This document shows positions 7,846-17,683 of a stretch of DNA of 64,000 nt, in pieces. Position 1 is the stretch's first letter. The number at the start of each line of letters is the position of its first letter. The DNA is from Treponema denticola (GTDB taxonomy: Bacteria > Spirochaetota > Spirochaetia > Treponematales > Treponemataceae): positions 1,612,001 through 1,676,000 of the forward strand of contig NZ_CP038800.1 in assembly GCF_024400535.1 (NCBI RefSeq), given 5' to 3'. A model generated the notes under the pieces. It saw nothing but the letters and a program-made list of their open reading frames with translations, ran no database searches and was not told the DNA's origin. Made by a program: the position numbers and the translations under genes.

Positions 7846-9321
7846 ATGAAAATAATGATGGTTACAAGCGAACTTGTTCCATTTGCAAAAGTAGGAGGCT
7901 TGGCTGATGCCGTTACAGCTTTATCGATGGCTCTTGCAAAAAAAGGACATGATGTAAGGGTTGTAATGCCTCGTTATTATAAAATAGATCGAAAAAACTT
8001 AAAACAAATTCCGGGGGCTATGGCTGTTCATTTAGGGTCTTATGAACACTGGGTAGGAGTTTATGAATCTCACCTGCCTTCTTCAAAGGTTAAGGTTTAT
8101 TTTATAGACCATGAACAAGCCTTCGGCAGGGATGGAGTTTACGGTTCATCTTTTGAGCCTGATTTTTCCGATAATACGAAAAGATTTTCTATTTTAGCTC
8201 ATGCCGCTTTTCAAGTTTGCAGAAAGCAGGCATGGATTCCCGATGTTATACACGCTCATGATTGGGCTGCAGGCTTGGTGCCCGTGCTTTTACGCTTTAC
8301 CGAAAAAAATACGGAATTTAAAAATACGGCAAGTGTTTTTACAATTCATAATATGGGTTACCAAGGTGTTTATTCAAAGCATACCTTTCCCGATACCGGC
8401 CTTGATTGGAACGATTTTTATACTACGGGTTTTGAAGACTGGGATAGAATAAACTTTTTAAAAGCTGCCCTTGTTTCTTCCGATATGCTTACAACCGTTT
8501 CTCCTTCCTATGCGGAAGAAATTAAACGCCCCGAATTCGGCTTTAGGATGGACGGTATTTTGCGTTACAGAGAAAAAGAACTGACAGGAATTTTAAACGG
8601 GGTAGATACCTCAATCTGGAATCCTTCAAAAGACGAGTATATTCCTTACCGATACAATTCTATAACCCTTGAAGAAAAAGGAAAAAATAAGGCCGTTTTA
8701 CAGGAAAGATTCGGTCTCGAAATAAATCCTTCCGTTCCGGTATTCGGCATGATAAGCCGATTGGTCGATCAAAAGGGTATTTCAGAGCTTTTCGGACCCA
8801 TGTACGGTTCGGCCTTTAAGATATGCTCGGATATAAAGCTGCAAATGGTTGTTTTAGGTGCAGGAGAGGCTTGGTGCGAAAAAGAGCTCAATTTCCTTTC
8901 ACAAAGGCTTCCCAATTTTAAATGTTATATAGGCTATAATGAAGAATTAAGCCATCTAATCGAAGCCGGAAGCGACTTTTTCTTGATGCCTTCACGATAT
9001 GAACCATGCGGCTTAAACCAAATGTATTCCCTTCTTTACGGAACCTTGCCCATAGTCCGAAAGACGGGAGGGCTCGCAGACACTGTAGAAAACTATAATG
9101 AAGAAACAGGAGATGGAACCGGTTTTGTGCTTGAATACTTAAGTCCTCAAAGTATTTACGATACGGTCGGCTGGGCAGCTTATGCATGGTATAATAAAAA
9201 AGATCATATAAAAAAGATGAGAACTAAGGCAATGGGTAAAGAGTTCGGCTGGAATATATCGGCGGAAAAATATTTAAAAGTATATGCTGATGCTATTGAA
9301 AAAAAAGCTTCCATGCTATAG
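7846..9321 (+). CDS. glgA: Glycogen synthase (ADP-glucose type)
   Basis: 491 residues, a full-length GT5 family glycogen synthase that adds glucose from ADP-glucose to alpha-1,4-glucan. The N-terminal donor loop is AKVGGLADAV. Other marks are HAHDWAAGLVPVLLR, LNGVDTSIWNP, SRLVDQKG, and the C-terminal donor-binding motif MPSRYEPCGLNQMYSLLYGTLPIV-RKTGGLADTV. Ribosome binding site GGAGG lies 7 nt before the ATG. No other glycogen genes are adjacent; 37 nt downstream begins the TIGR03546 gene. Confidence 0.95.
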   Translation: MKIMMVTSELVPFAKVGGLADAVTALSMALAKKGHDVRVVMPRYYKIDRKNLKQIPGAMAVHLGSYEHWVGVYESHLPSSKVKVYFIDHEQAFGRDGVYGSSFEPDFSDNTKRFSILAHAAFQVCRKQAWIPDVIHAHDWAAGLVPVLLRFTEKNTEFKNTASVFTIHNMGYQGVYSKHTFPDTGLDWNDFYTTGFEDWDRINFLKAALVSSDMLTTVSPSYAEEIKRPEFGFRMDGILRYREKELTGILNGVDTSIWNPSKDEYIPYRYNSITLEEKGKNKAVLQERFGLEINPSVPVFGMISRLVDQKGISELFGPMYGSAFKICSDIKLQMVVLGAGEAWCEKELNFLSQRLPNFKCYIGYNEELSHLIEAGSDFFLMPSRYEPCGLNQMYSLLYGTLPIVRKTGGLADTVENYNEETGDGTGFVLEYLSPQSIYDTVGWAAYAWYNKKDHIKKMRTKAMGKEFGWNISAEKYLKVYADAIEKKASML

Positions 9322-9358
9322 ACTAAATAAAAAGGAGGAGGTTTAAAACCGTATTTCT

Positions 9359-9877
9359 ATGATAAAATATGTAACTTCATTTTTTAAATCCATTAATGCA
9401 AATGCTCATCCTGGTGATATAGCTCATGCCGTCGCCTTAGGCCTTTTTTTGGCAATATTACCTAAAAATAATTTAACCTTTACGTTTTTGTTTTTTTTAT
9501 CTATTTTTATCCGCATAAATAAAGGAGCCTTTTTTATATCTTTTATTTTATTCGGCTTTGTAACTCCCTTTATGGATATAATAATAAACAATATAGGTTT
9601 TTGGGCTGTTCAATTATCATTTTTACGCCCCATCTTTATCGCCTTAGAAAACATTCCTTTTGTAGCTCTTTTTAAGCTTTCGAACACAATGGTCTTAGGG
9701 GGCATAATTTGGGGACTTATACTGTATATTCCCGTATACATCTTAACAAAAATTATAGTAGCAAAGTATAGAAAATATATGCAGCCTGCTGTAAATGTAA
9801 AGGGCGTCGGCTTGTTAGGTAAGATACCGCTTCTTCGCCACTTAACAAAAATATCTGATATAAAGGACAATTTTTAA
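9359..9877 (+). CDS. TIGR03546 family membrane protein
   Basis: 172 residues with three or four hydrophobic segments (about 25-45, 50-75, 95-130) and the HPGDIAHAVALGLFLAILP motif of the TIGR03546 family. That family is known only as a conserved partner of TIGR03545, and the two genes sit here head to tail with 1 nt between them. Function unknown; an envelope role is inferred from membrane topology. The strong GGAGGAGG site ends 17 nt before the ATG, which is unusually far. No alternative start is available: the frame closes at TAA at 9344. Confidence 0.8.
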   Translation: MIKYVTSFFKSINANAHPGDIAHAVALGLFLAILPKNNLTFTFLFFLSIFIRINKGAFFISFILFGFVTPFMDIIINNIGFWAVQLSFLRPIFIALENIPFVALFKLSNTMVLGGIIWGLILYIPVYILTKIIVAKYRKYMQPAVNVKGVGLLGKIPLLRHLTKISDIKDNF

Positions 9878-9878
9878 T

Positions 9879-12128
9879 ATGACGGATACAAATAATGAAT
9901 CATTGCAAAAAGATGAACTTAAAGCGGCAAAGAAGGCCGCAAAAGAGGCTAAAAAACTTGAAAAGGTAAAAAGACTTTTTAAAAAGCGTTATACAAAAAG
10001 ATCTCTTAATCGGAAAATCTACAAAAAGCTTTTTGTTCCGGCAGATAAAGATTTTATTCAAGGTTTTATAGTTTCAAGTATCGATGAAAAAACAAACAAA
10101 GAGTACTTTGAATTCGACAAAACAAAGATAAACGATAAGGCTCAATTAAAACGAATAAACAAAATAGCTTTGGAAATAGGCAGGCAAAAGGGAAGGGTAA
10201 ATTTTCCGGCAGTGCTAGGTGCTTTAGCCTGCATTTTTGCAGTTCTATTCTTTGTATATATTTTTAGAAATGTATTGGCAAAAAAAATTGTAGTCGGAGG
10301 CTCTGAAGCTGCTTTCGGTGCAAAATGTGAGGTAAGCCTTGTAGACTTCGACTTGTTTAACACTAGGTTTAGAATCCAAGGATATAAGGTTGCAAATAAA
10401 AAAGAACCCATGCGCAATTTATTTGAAATCCAAAATATAGACTTTTATTTTAACCTTCTGGAATTAAGCCGCGGAAAATTTGTTGCAGAAAATATGGCGA
10501 TTGAAGGTTTTACATGGAATACTGAAAGAACGACTTCCGGAGCCTTGCCTCCAAAAAAACCAAAACCTGCAGATCCCAATAAGAAGCCTAACCCAATTAC
10601 GGAACTTATAAATGCTGAACTTAAAAAAGCGCAATCCCAAGTATCCGTTGACAGCGGTTTAAAAGCCGTTCAAGATAAAATAGATCCTAGAAAAATTCTT
10701 GAACGCGAAAAAGCCGCTTTTAAAACTCCTGAAATTACCGAGAAAATTATAAATTCCGTAGATCCGATGGCTCAAAAATGGATTAAGACTAAGGACGATG
10801 TAGAAAAACAGGTTTTAGACACCATTGAGTCTGTTCAAAAACTAATGGCCATAGATATAAATAAGATTAACGATATAAAACAGCTTCAAGAGCTGATCGA
10901 AATTATCCAAAAAGTAGTTAAAACAGGGCAGGATGATTTTGATTTAGCAAACCGTCTTTTTAATGATGTTCAAAACGATATAAATGATGTTGATAAGCTG
11001 GCACGGGAAGCAGGTAATGCTGTTACAAATGACTTAAACCGTTTAAACAACATTGCAGGACAAATAAAATCTATCAATATCGATACCGGTAAAAAACTGG
11101 TTGCCGATCTTATAAACACTTTTATAGTAAATACTCTTGGAACATATTATCCTTATTTTGTTCAGGGAATGGAACTTTTACAAAGCTCTCAAAAACAGCC
11201 TAAACAAGAAAAGGAACTTACGTTAGCTCAAAAATCGAAAACTATGGAACGCCTTCCCGGCAAAACCTTTATCTTCGGCAAGGATTCGGTTCCGACTTTC
11301 TTGATACGGAATATTTCGCTTTCAGGTCATCATCCTGAAAAGGATGTCTTTGAAATCGGAGGAAGAGCTAAGGCTATAACTAATGATTACGATAAACTCG
11401 GTATTCCTCTTACAATTAATTTAAGTGCAGCCCATGGAAAATTAAAAGAAACTGCAGAGGGTATAATCGATTTACGTTCTTATACAAATGAGCTCGTCGA
11501 TACCGATTTTACATTTGAAGGCTTGGATATGGATATTCCTTCTCCTGCAGATGCCGTTCCTTCTCTTACAGGTATCTTAAAAACCGGAGGCGGTGTAAAG
11601 GTTTCTAAAGATAAGGATGTAGTTATCAATGCAAATATGGAAATCATGAAAAGCATTCTTACAGTGCAAAAGTTTGAACCGGGCTTTGTTTTTGAAATCT
11701 ACCAAAACATTCTATCAGATATAAAAAAGATAAACGTAAAAACAACCCTTACAATCAATAAGGGAGAAAGTTTTACCCTTGATGTCGATACGGATGTCGA
11801 TGATCAGATAGCGGCAGCCTTAAAAAAAGAATTCGCCCGTCAGGTTGAAAAAGTAAAAGCAGAGCTTTTAAAGCAGGGACAAAAGTGGCTTGATGAACAA
11901 AAAGAAACTTATAAAAAAGAAATCGACACCTTTATGTCGGCAGCAAATAAGGCTAAAAAACTTCTTGATGATGTAAAAAATTACGAAAAAATCTTAGACA
12001 AAAAGAAGGCTGAAGCCGAAAAACGTATAAAAGATATTGCTGCAGGAAAAATACAGGAAGTGCAAAACGAGGTAAAAAAAGAAGCAGAAAACAGGGTAAA
12101 AGATCTTTTAAAAGGATTCGGATTTTAA
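9879..12128 (+). CDS. TIGR03545 family protein, AsmA-like membrane-anchored
   Basis: 749 residues. A lysine-rich cytoplasmic N-terminus (about 1-110) is followed by one transmembrane helix at about 112-135 and a large periplasmic part. The segment after the helix (KIVVGGSEAAFGAKCEV--FDLFNTRFRIQGYKV) resembles the start of AsmA-like/DUF748 lipid-transport proteins; this likeness is my inference. Long alpha-helical coiled coil stretches occupy about 215-400 and 660-749. It shares a message with TIGR03546 and, by a TAATG overlap, with the NFACT gene downstream. Confidence 0.78.
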   Translation: MTDTNNESLQKDELKAAKKAAKEAKKLEKVKRLFKKRYTKRSLNRKIYKKLFVPADKDFIQGFIVSSIDEKTNKEYFEFDKTKINDKAQLKRINKIALEIGRQKGRVNFPAVLGALACIFAVLFFVYIFRNVLAKKIVVGGSEAAFGAKCEVSLVDFDLFNTRFRIQGYKVANKKEPMRNLFEIQNIDFYFNLLELSRGKFVAENMAIEGFTWNTERTTSGALPPKKPKPADPNKKPNPITELINAELKKAQSQVSVDSGLKAVQDKIDPRKILEREKAAFKTPEITEKIINSVDPMAQKWIKTKDDVEKQVLDTIESVQKLMAIDINKINDIKQLQELIEIIQKVVKTGQDDFDLANRLFNDVQNDINDVDKLAREAGNAVTNDLNRLNNIAGQIKSINIDTGKKLVADLINTFIVNTLGTYYPYFVQGMELLQSSQKQPKQEKELTLAQKSKTMERLPGKTFIFGKDSVPTFLIRNISLSGHHPEKDVFEIGGRAKAITNDYDKLGIPLTINLSAAHGKLKETAEGIIDLRSYTNELVDTDFTFEGLDMDIPSPADAVPSLTGILKTGGGVKVSKDKDVVINANMEIMKSILTVQKFEPGFVFEIYQNILSDIKKINVKTTLTINKGESFTLDVDTDVDDQIAAALKKEFARQVEKVKAELLKQGQKWLDEQKETYKKEIDTFMSAANKAKKLLDDVKNYEKILDKKKAEAEKRIKDIAAGKIQEVQNEVKKEAENRVKDLLKGFGF

Positions 12129-13543
12129 TGTCATTAAACAATAAAGAAATAGATCTAATTCTTGAAGAGCTGAAACTAGAGGGCTATTTTATTCAAAAAA
12201 TAATTCAGCCCTCTTATACAGCCTTGGTCTTTTATTTATATAAGGATAAGCCTCTTACTCTTTTTATTTCTCTTGATGCCGGAGCATGCCGGCTTCATTC
12301 TACACATAAAAAAATTCCTAAATTCGATAAGCCTATGCGTTTTATGGAGCTTTTAAAATCCAGAATCAAGGGCGGAAAAATCCTAAAAGCGGAACAACTA
12401 AACGAAGACAGAATCATACGTCTTCACATTGCAAGCGGAGCAGGGGACTTTTTTTTATATTTAAGGCTGTGGAGCGGGGCTGCAAACATAGTTTTAACCG
12501 ATGAAAATAACCTTATAATCGACGCTTTTTACCGCCGGCCCAAGAAGGGCGAAATCTCAGGCGAAACTTGGCTGACTCCCGAACCTCAAAAAATTAAAAA
12601 ACAAGATTATTGTGTTCGCGAGTATGACAAAACAAAAAGTTTTAATGAGGCTGTCGAAGAATGGTATATTAATAATGCGCCAAAGGTTTCAAAAGAAGCC
12701 CTGCAGGACGAGGCCGAAAACCTTTACGGAACTAAGATATTAAAAATCGAAAAAGCTCTTTTAAAACTTAAAGCAAAAAGGGAAGAATTTTTAAACGCTC
12801 AAAGTTTAAAAAATGCAGGAGATTTGCTTTTTTCAAACCTTCATCTGATAAAAAAGGGAATGAAATTTATAGAACTTGAAGATTACACAAAAAACGGTGC
12901 AAAAATAAATATTACTTTGGATCCTCTAAAAACACCCCAAGAAAATGCAAATCTATATTACGAAAAATATAAAAAAGCCGTTTCGGGTTTAGATGCCTTG
13001 GAAGAAGATATTATATCGGCCGAAAAAGAAATAGAAAAACTAAAAGAAAAAATAGAAAAAATTAAAACGGAAGAAAACCCTTATTTAATTCAAAAAATTC
13101 TTCAAAAAGAAAAAATTCCGGTTCAGCAAAAAGCAAAAAATACGAAAACCGCTCCGGGCTTAAAATTCTTTTCGGAAGGGTGGACTATTTTAGTAGGCCG
13201 AACGGCAGCCGAAAATGATGAGCTTTTGCGTCATTTTGTTAAGGGGGCTGACCTTTGGCTTCACACAAGGGATTATGCAGGCGGCTATGTTTTTATAAAG
13301 GCTAGGGCAGGGAAGAGTATACCTTTGTCTGTTTTGATTAAGGCCGGAAACCTCGCAGTCTTTTATTCAAAGGCGAGAAAAAACGGACAAGCAGATTTGT
13401 ATACCACTCAGGTAAAACATTTACGCAGAGCAAAAAATGCACCCAAAGGAACCGTTCTTCCTACCCATGAAAAAAATCTTTCCATAAAACTGGATGAAAA
13501 AATCTTAAAACAATTGGAAGAAGAAAAAATATCGGCTTTATAA
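12128..13543 (+). CDS. NFACT-family RNA-binding protein (RqcH/Rqc2-like)
   Basis: 471 residues. The N-terminal NFACT-N domain is followed by a charged coiled coil (about 265-330) and the C-terminal NFACT-R (DUF814) domain with the conserved DLWLHTRDYAGGYVFIK and VKHLRRAKNAPKGTV motifs. RqcH/Rqc2 proteins bind 50S subunits with stuck peptidyl-tRNA and recruit tRNA-Ala for alanine tailing; older annotations call them fibronectin-binding proteins. It is shorter than the ~570 residues of B. subtilis RqcH. Start overlaps the upstream stop (TAATG). Confidence 0.82.
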   Translation: MSLNNKEIDLILEELKLEGYFIQKIIQPSYTALVFYLYKDKPLTLFISLDAGACRLHSTHKKIPKFDKPMRFMELLKSRIKGGKILKAEQLNEDRIIRLHIASGAGDFFLYLRLWSGAANIVLTDENNLIIDAFYRRPKKGEISGETWLTPEPQKIKKQDYCVREYDKTKSFNEAVEEWYINNAPKVSKEALQDEAENLYGTKILKIEKALLKLKAKREEFLNAQSLKNAGDLLFSNLHLIKKGMKFIELEDYTKNGAKINITLDPLKTPQENANLYYEKYKKAVSGLDALEEDIISAEKEIEKLKEKIEKIKTEENPYLIQKILQKEKIPVQQKAKNTKTAPGLKFFSEGWTILVGRTAAENDELLRHFVKGADLWLHTRDYAGGYVFIKARAGKSIPLSVLIKAGNLAVFYSKARKNGQADLYTTQVKHLRRAKNAPKGTVLPTHEKNLSIKLDEKILKQLEEEKISAL

Positions 13544-14197
13544 ATTTTTAAATTCCATTGACGGTTTTGTATTTTTGCTCATTGTCAAAATTCCATAACT
13601 CTTATTTGAGCCCATTCTAGGTCTTGAGGCAGAGCCCGGATTTATCAAAAATATTCCGTTTATTTCTTTACTCAATGGTACATGGGTATGGCCGAAAACA
13701 GCAACCGAACAGTCTTGCTGCCGTGCAAAATTTAAAAGGGTATTTAATTCAAAATCTACATAGAATTCATGCCCGTGGGTTAAAAGAATTTTTTTACGGC
13801 AAGCCTCTAAAAAAATAAATTCAAAAAATTCCAAATATTGTTCGGGATTTTTTTTAAAGCCGAAATCCGCTCCCGGTTTTACGGCATCTAAATTTAGAAC
13901 ATATTTTTTTGAATCGCAATTTCCCATAACGAGGGCTGCTACAGGAGGCATACATTCCATCAGCTCTTTTTCATATTGTGAAATCGTTATATAATTTAAA
14001 AAATCTGCAAGGCCGTCTCCCGAAAATAAAACGGCATCGGATTTTTTTCCCTCGCGGCCTAAAATATCGATTATAGTATCTACATTACCGTGTGTGTCCG
14101 AAATTAAAATAAGGCGTGCTTTTTCGGCGGATTTTAGTTTTTCAAGAGCTTCAGGAGATGCAAAAATCCCTTTATTAAAGTACTCCAAAGAATTCAC
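13538..14197 (-). CDS. YfcE/MJ0936-type metallophosphoesterase
   Basis: 219 residues of the calcineurin-like phosphoesterase fold, YfcE type. Metal ligands are all visible: SDTHGN, FSGDGL, MGNCD, LLTHGHEFYV and FGHTHVP, ending with LINPGSASRPR. It probably hydrolyses small phosphodiesters; the physiological substrate is unknown. Its last codons overlap the end of the NFACT gene by 6 nt in tail-to-tail orientation. Confidence 0.88.
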   Translation of the reverse strand: MNSLEYFNKGIFASPEALEKLKSAEKARLILISDTHGNVDTIIDILGREGKKSDAVLFSGDGLADFLNYITISQYEKELMECMPPVAALVMGNCDSKKYVLNLDAVKPGADFGFKKNPEQYLEFFEFIFLEACRKKILLTHGHEFYVDFELNTLLNFARQQDCSVAVFGHTHVPLSKEINGIFLINPGSASRPRMGSNKSYGILTMSKNTKPSMEFKNL

Positions 14198-14200
14198 CGG

Positions 14201-15055
14201 TTAAGCACCTCCCTCAAGCTTATCCGGATTTATAATGCCGTCATTTTCCGTTTCATTTTCTCCTGAGTTTTCTTTATCATCCGAAACATCCGTTTCTTGA
14301 CTTTCATCAAAATCCTTATAAATTAAAAGGTATCTATGAGATTGAAGTCCCGTATCGGAATCAGTATACGGTTTAATTGTATAATGATTAGTAAAAAGCT
14401 CCTTGCCCAAAATTGTTTGTGCCGTAAAAAAAGCCTGTTGAAATTCCTCAATCGGAAAAATCTTTATGTTTTTGTTATGAGCATTTATATCTTCACCGGC
14501 AAAAATAGCTGCTACAAGTAAGAGCATAACCTCATTATCGCTTATCAAAAAATCCTTTTCCTCATTCATTATCTCTTTAGGAATTTGAAAGTCAACTACA
14601 ATATCCGAAGCCGCTTCTAATGGGAGAATTTCGTCCATGGGCAAAAGGTTTATTATTGAAAGATTAGGATTATTCTCCGCAGCCTGAATCAGGTAACGGC
14701 CTCCGCCTTCAGGTATACCTATAGAAATAAGTATTGTGGTTTTTTGTTCTTCAATCTTTTCGTTAATCATTCTAAGACGGGGCTGTTTAGCCGCTTTTAC
14801 CATATCGGAATAGGGTAAAACTTGAACATGAGAATCGGAACTCCCAAGAGCATATTCATTTTCAAGATATTTTAAAATATCTTTCCGTTCATAATAATCT
14901 TTTCCAAGAACAATGAGGATATTATTTTTTATAATCCTTTTAGGTTTTATTTTTTCGTAAACGATTTCTTTTTCTTTATTATTGCTGCAAGAAGTAATAA
15001 AGGTTGAGAACAGTATACTTATAAAAATCAAAAAAAATAAAAGCTTTTTCTTCAT
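14201..15055 (-). CDS. Lipoprotein, possible DUF3798-type periplasmic binding fold
   Basis: 284 residues with a lipoprotein signal peptide and lipobox ITSCS (Cys about residue 23), so it is a membrane-anchored lipoprotein. The body alternates hydrophobic strands and helices (NILIVLGKDYYER, TTILISIGIPEGGGRYLIQAA, SIINLLPMDEIL), as in periplasmic binding-protein folds. I think of DUF3798 but cannot confirm it. The C-terminal 35 residues are acidic and low complexity. Three nt separate it from the phosphoesterase gene. Confidence 0.65.
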   Translation of the reverse strand: MKKKLLFFLIFISILFSTFITSCSNNKEKEIVYEKIKPKRIIKNNILIVLGKDYYERKDILKYLENEYALGSSDSHVQVLPYSDMVKAAKQPRLRMINEKIEEQKTTILISIGIPEGGGRYLIQAAENNPNLSIINLLPMDEILPLEAASDIVVDFQIPKEIMNEEKDFLISDNEVMLLLVAAIFAGEDINAHNKNIKIFPIEEFQQAFFTAQTILGKELFTNHYTIKPYTDSDTGLQSHRYLLIYKDFDESQETDVSDDKENSGENETENDGIINPDKLEGGA

Positions 15056-15339
15056 AATAAAATTCCAATTTTCCTTTTAATGAAAGGGGCTTATAAATAC
15101 AAAGAAAAGTATATCAAAATTTTAAGATAAAGAAAAGAGGAGATAAAAACTTTTAAAATCACCCCAATTCAATTAAAATCCTATACAAGTAGACAGAACA
15201 TACATTATAGGAAGTCTTATAGAGGTGTTTTGTGAGTCCATTTAGTCGAGAGTTAGCCATATTTTTTATTAAGATGTATTATTATTTCTACAATAATTTA
15301 ATAATTCAGTATAAAAATGTATACATGTTAAGATTTTAT
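15056..15339. other. Intergenic stretch, no gene seen
   Basis: An AT-rich 284-nt gap between miaB and the lipoprotein gene, both on the minus strand. No frame with coding character and no strong hairpin with a T-run was found; ATGTATACAT near 15317 is a short palindrome only. The lipoprotein promoter must lie here. Confidence 0.5.
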
Positions 15340-16695
15340 CTAATTAAGATTTGCTCTAAATGTTTTTCCTTTTAGTTCTTTTAGTTCTGCATGGGCAAAA
15401 TTTCCGATTAAGGATTCGGGAGGATTGCCCTGAATTACGGTCATCTCTCCTTGTTCGGTGTGTCCGAAAAGTTCAGACCTTTCATTTCTCGAATGGGATT
15501 CAACCAAGATATCTACCTTTTTGCCGAGCTTTGCCTTCATTTTTTTTGCCGTAATTTTTAACTGTAAGTCAATTACACGGCCCAATCTTTCTATTTTTAT
15601 TTCTTCAGGAATCCTGTCAGGATAATTAAAAGCCTTTGTTCCTTCACGCGGATTATAATGATACATAAAGGCCGAATCGAATTCTATTTCCTGCATCAAA
15701 TCCAATGTAGCCTTTACATCATCTTCGGTTTCACCGGGGAAGCCCATCAGAATATCGGTACTCAAGGCTATATCCGGTATGCTTTCTTTTAAGCGTTTTA
15801 TTCTGTTCTTATAATGTTCAACCGTGTAAATCCTGTTCATTCTTTTTAAAATTGTATCGGAGCCGTGCTGAACCGGAAGATGAACAAGTTTGCAAAGTCT
15901 TTTTTCGGCAGCGATTGTGTCGATTAAGGCATCGGACATATCCTTAGGATGACTCGACATAAAGCGTATCCATCTTATCATATCTGTCTTATCCGCTTCT
16001 TTCGCTATAAGACTTAAAAGTTTTGGAAAATCGATTACTCTACCCTCCCCGTCTTCTCCTTTATAGGAATTTACGTTTTGGCCGAGCAAGGTAATTTCCC
16101 TTACTCCCCTTGATGAAAGCTCGGTAATTTCTTGCAATATTTCATTTACGGGACGAGAAACTTCCCTGCCCCGAACATAGGGCACAATACAATAAGTGCA
16201 AAAATTATTGCAGCCGTTCATAATGGGCACATAGCTTTGAAAGGACTTCGGCGAATGGGAAAGAGGCGCGAAATAATAACCCGACACGGGTTTTTCTTCG
16301 ATATTGTTATGAGTAAACTCCGCCATATAATTATCATCTCTAAGGCGGGCTTTAATTTCATCAAAAATTTGAGGAAGAAGATTGCGTTCAAACATTCCGA
16401 CAACATAATCGATGAGCGGGAATTCCTTTTGTATTTCTGTATAAAGCCTTTCAGCCATGCAGCCTATTAAAAGCACAAAAAATTTACGCTTTTTTTTCAA
16501 GCCCGAAAAATGTCCCAGCCTTCCCAGAACCCTGTTTTCGGCAGTTATGCGTACGGAACAAGTATTTATTATAAGTAAATCGCAGTGTTCGACATCGGAG
16601 GAATTCGTCCACCCCTTTTCGAGCAGAATCTGTTCCATTGATGAGGATTCAGCCTGATTCATCTGACAGCCGTATGTTTCAAAAAAGTAAGTCAT
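15340..16695 (-). CDS. miaB: tRNA-2-methylthio-N6-isopentenyladenosine synthase
   Basis: 451-residue radical SAM methylthiotransferase that adds the 2-methylthio group to i6A37 of tRNA. The N-terminal UPF0004 domain carries ETYGCQMN, INTCSVR and LIGCMAE, whose cysteines bind the auxiliary cluster. The radical SAM motif is GCNNFCTYCIVPYVRG. A TRAM-like domain closes the protein. Family assignment as MiaB rather than MtaB/RimO rests on the GREVSRP segment and length. 2 nt from the lipA stop, so co-transcribed with lipA. Confidence 0.93.
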   Translation of the reverse strand: MTYFFETYGCQMNQAESSSMEQILLEKGWTNSSDVEHCDLLIINTCSVRITAENRVLGRLGHFSGLKKKRKFFVLLIGCMAERLYTEIQKEFPLIDYVVGMFERNLLPQIFDEIKARLRDDNYMAEFTHNNIEEKPVSGYYFAPLSHSPKSFQSYVPIMNGCNNFCTYCIVPYVRGREVSRPVNEILQEITELSSRGVREITLLGQNVNSYKGEDGEGRVIDFPKLLSLIAKEADKTDMIRWIRFMSSHPKDMSDALIDTIAAEKRLCKLVHLPVQHGSDTILKRMNRIYTVEHYKNRIKRLKESIPDIALSTDILMGFPGETEDDVKATLDLMQEIEFDSAFMYHYNPREGTKAFNYPDRIPEEIKIERLGRVIDLQLKITAKKMKAKLGKKVDILVESHSRNERSELFGHTEQGEMTVIQGNPPESLIGNFAHAELKELKGKTFRANLN

Positions 16696-16697
16696 AT

Positions 16698-17549
16698 TTA
16701 GCTCAACACATGTTTTTCGGCATGATAACTGGAACGAACAAGGGGTCCGCTTTCCACAAAAGAAAAGCCTTTTTCCAAGCCTATTTGTTTATATTCTTCA
16801 AAGACTTCAGGCCTTACATATTCTTTAACCTCAATATTTTTTACAGAGGGTCTAAGGTATTGGCCTATGGTCATAACTTTGCAGTTTATTTTGCGTAAAT
16901 CGTCCATCGTTTCTAAAATTTCATCCCTTGTTTCACCAAGCCCCAACATAATACCGGATTTGCATACCAAGCCGGAGTCTGCAATTTGTTTTAAAACTTT
17001 GAGAGAGGTGTTATATGTAGCCCTGCTTCTGACATGGGGAGAAAGCCTGCGTACCGTTTCAAGATTATGAGAAATTACCTCCGGTTTTGCTTCGATAATC
17101 ATCGATACCAAATCTTCATGGCCTTGAAAATCGGGAATCAAAACTTCCATAGTAACATTCGGTGTTTTTTGTTTTACGGCTCTTATAACCTTTACCCAGT
17201 GGGAAGCTCCGAAATCTTTTATATCGTCCCTATCTACCGAGGTTAAAACTACATGTTTTAATTTTAAAGCTTCAACCGATTGAGCTATTTCCATCGGCTC
17301 ATTAGGATTTAGGGGCAATGGGCAACCGGTAGGCACATTGCAGAATTTACATGCACGCGTACAGATATTTCCGCAAATCATAAAAGTTGCAGTTCCGCAC
17401 CTCCAACACTCTCCCTGATTGGGACATTTGCCGCTGGTACATATAGTATTTAATTTATGTATTTTTATTGTATTCGACACTTCTTGTGAAAGTTCTCCGG
17501 TAGGAAGTTTTATTTTTAACCAATCAGGTTTTCTTTGATTACAAGTCAT
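16698..17549 (-). CDS. lipA: Lipoyl synthase
   Basis: 283-residue radical SAM enzyme that inserts two sulfurs into octanoyl groups. The auxiliary cluster motif CTSGKCPNQGEC, the radical SAM motif CTRACKFC and the C-terminal RSSYHA serine ligand are all present. It faces away from lplA, so synthesis and salvage of lipoate are encoded back to back; the clients (2-oxoacid dehydrogenases, glycine cleavage H protein) are not in the window. No strong Shine-Dalgarno sequence is evident before the ATG. Confidence 0.95.
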   Translation of the reverse strand: MTCNQRKPDWLKIKLPTGELSQEVSNTIKIHKLNTICTSGKCPNQGECWRCGTATFMICGNICTRACKFCNVPTGCPLPLNPNEPMEIAQSVEALKLKHVVLTSVDRDDIKDFGASHWVKVIRAVKQKTPNVTMEVLIPDFQGHEDLVSMIIEAKPEVISHNLETVRRLSPHVRSRATYNTSLKVLKQIADSGLVCKSGIMLGLGETRDEILETMDDLRKINCKVMTIGQYLRPSVKNIEVKEYVRPEVFEEYKQIGLEKGFSFVESGPLVRSSYHAEKHVLS

Positions 17550-17647
17550 AAACCCAGCCTTAAAATTTATAATTTTATTGATTATAGGTTAAAATCATAA
17601 AAAAGTCTAGGTACTTGGAACATTCTAAATATTGACTTATCAATCTC

Positions 17648-17675
17648 TTGCATAAAATTATTTTTTTATTATAAT
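17648..17675 (+). promoter_or_regulatory. Sigma-70 promoter of lplA
   Basis: TTGCAT, 16 nt, TATAAT, ending 8 nt before the lplA ATG. No ribosome binding site lies between (AGCTTTCC), which predicts a leaderless message. Confidence 0.7.
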
Positions 17676-17683
17676 AGCTTTCC

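Noticed and set aside
14201-15055. Basic-membrane-protein/PnrA-type nucleoside receptor
   Set aside because: The lipobox and alternating fold fit loosely, but I could not see the conserved ligand-binding motifs of that family.
15056-15339. A hidden gene in the gap between miaB and the lipoprotein gene
   Set aside because: All six frames are broken by frequent stops and no ribosome binding site precedes any short frame.
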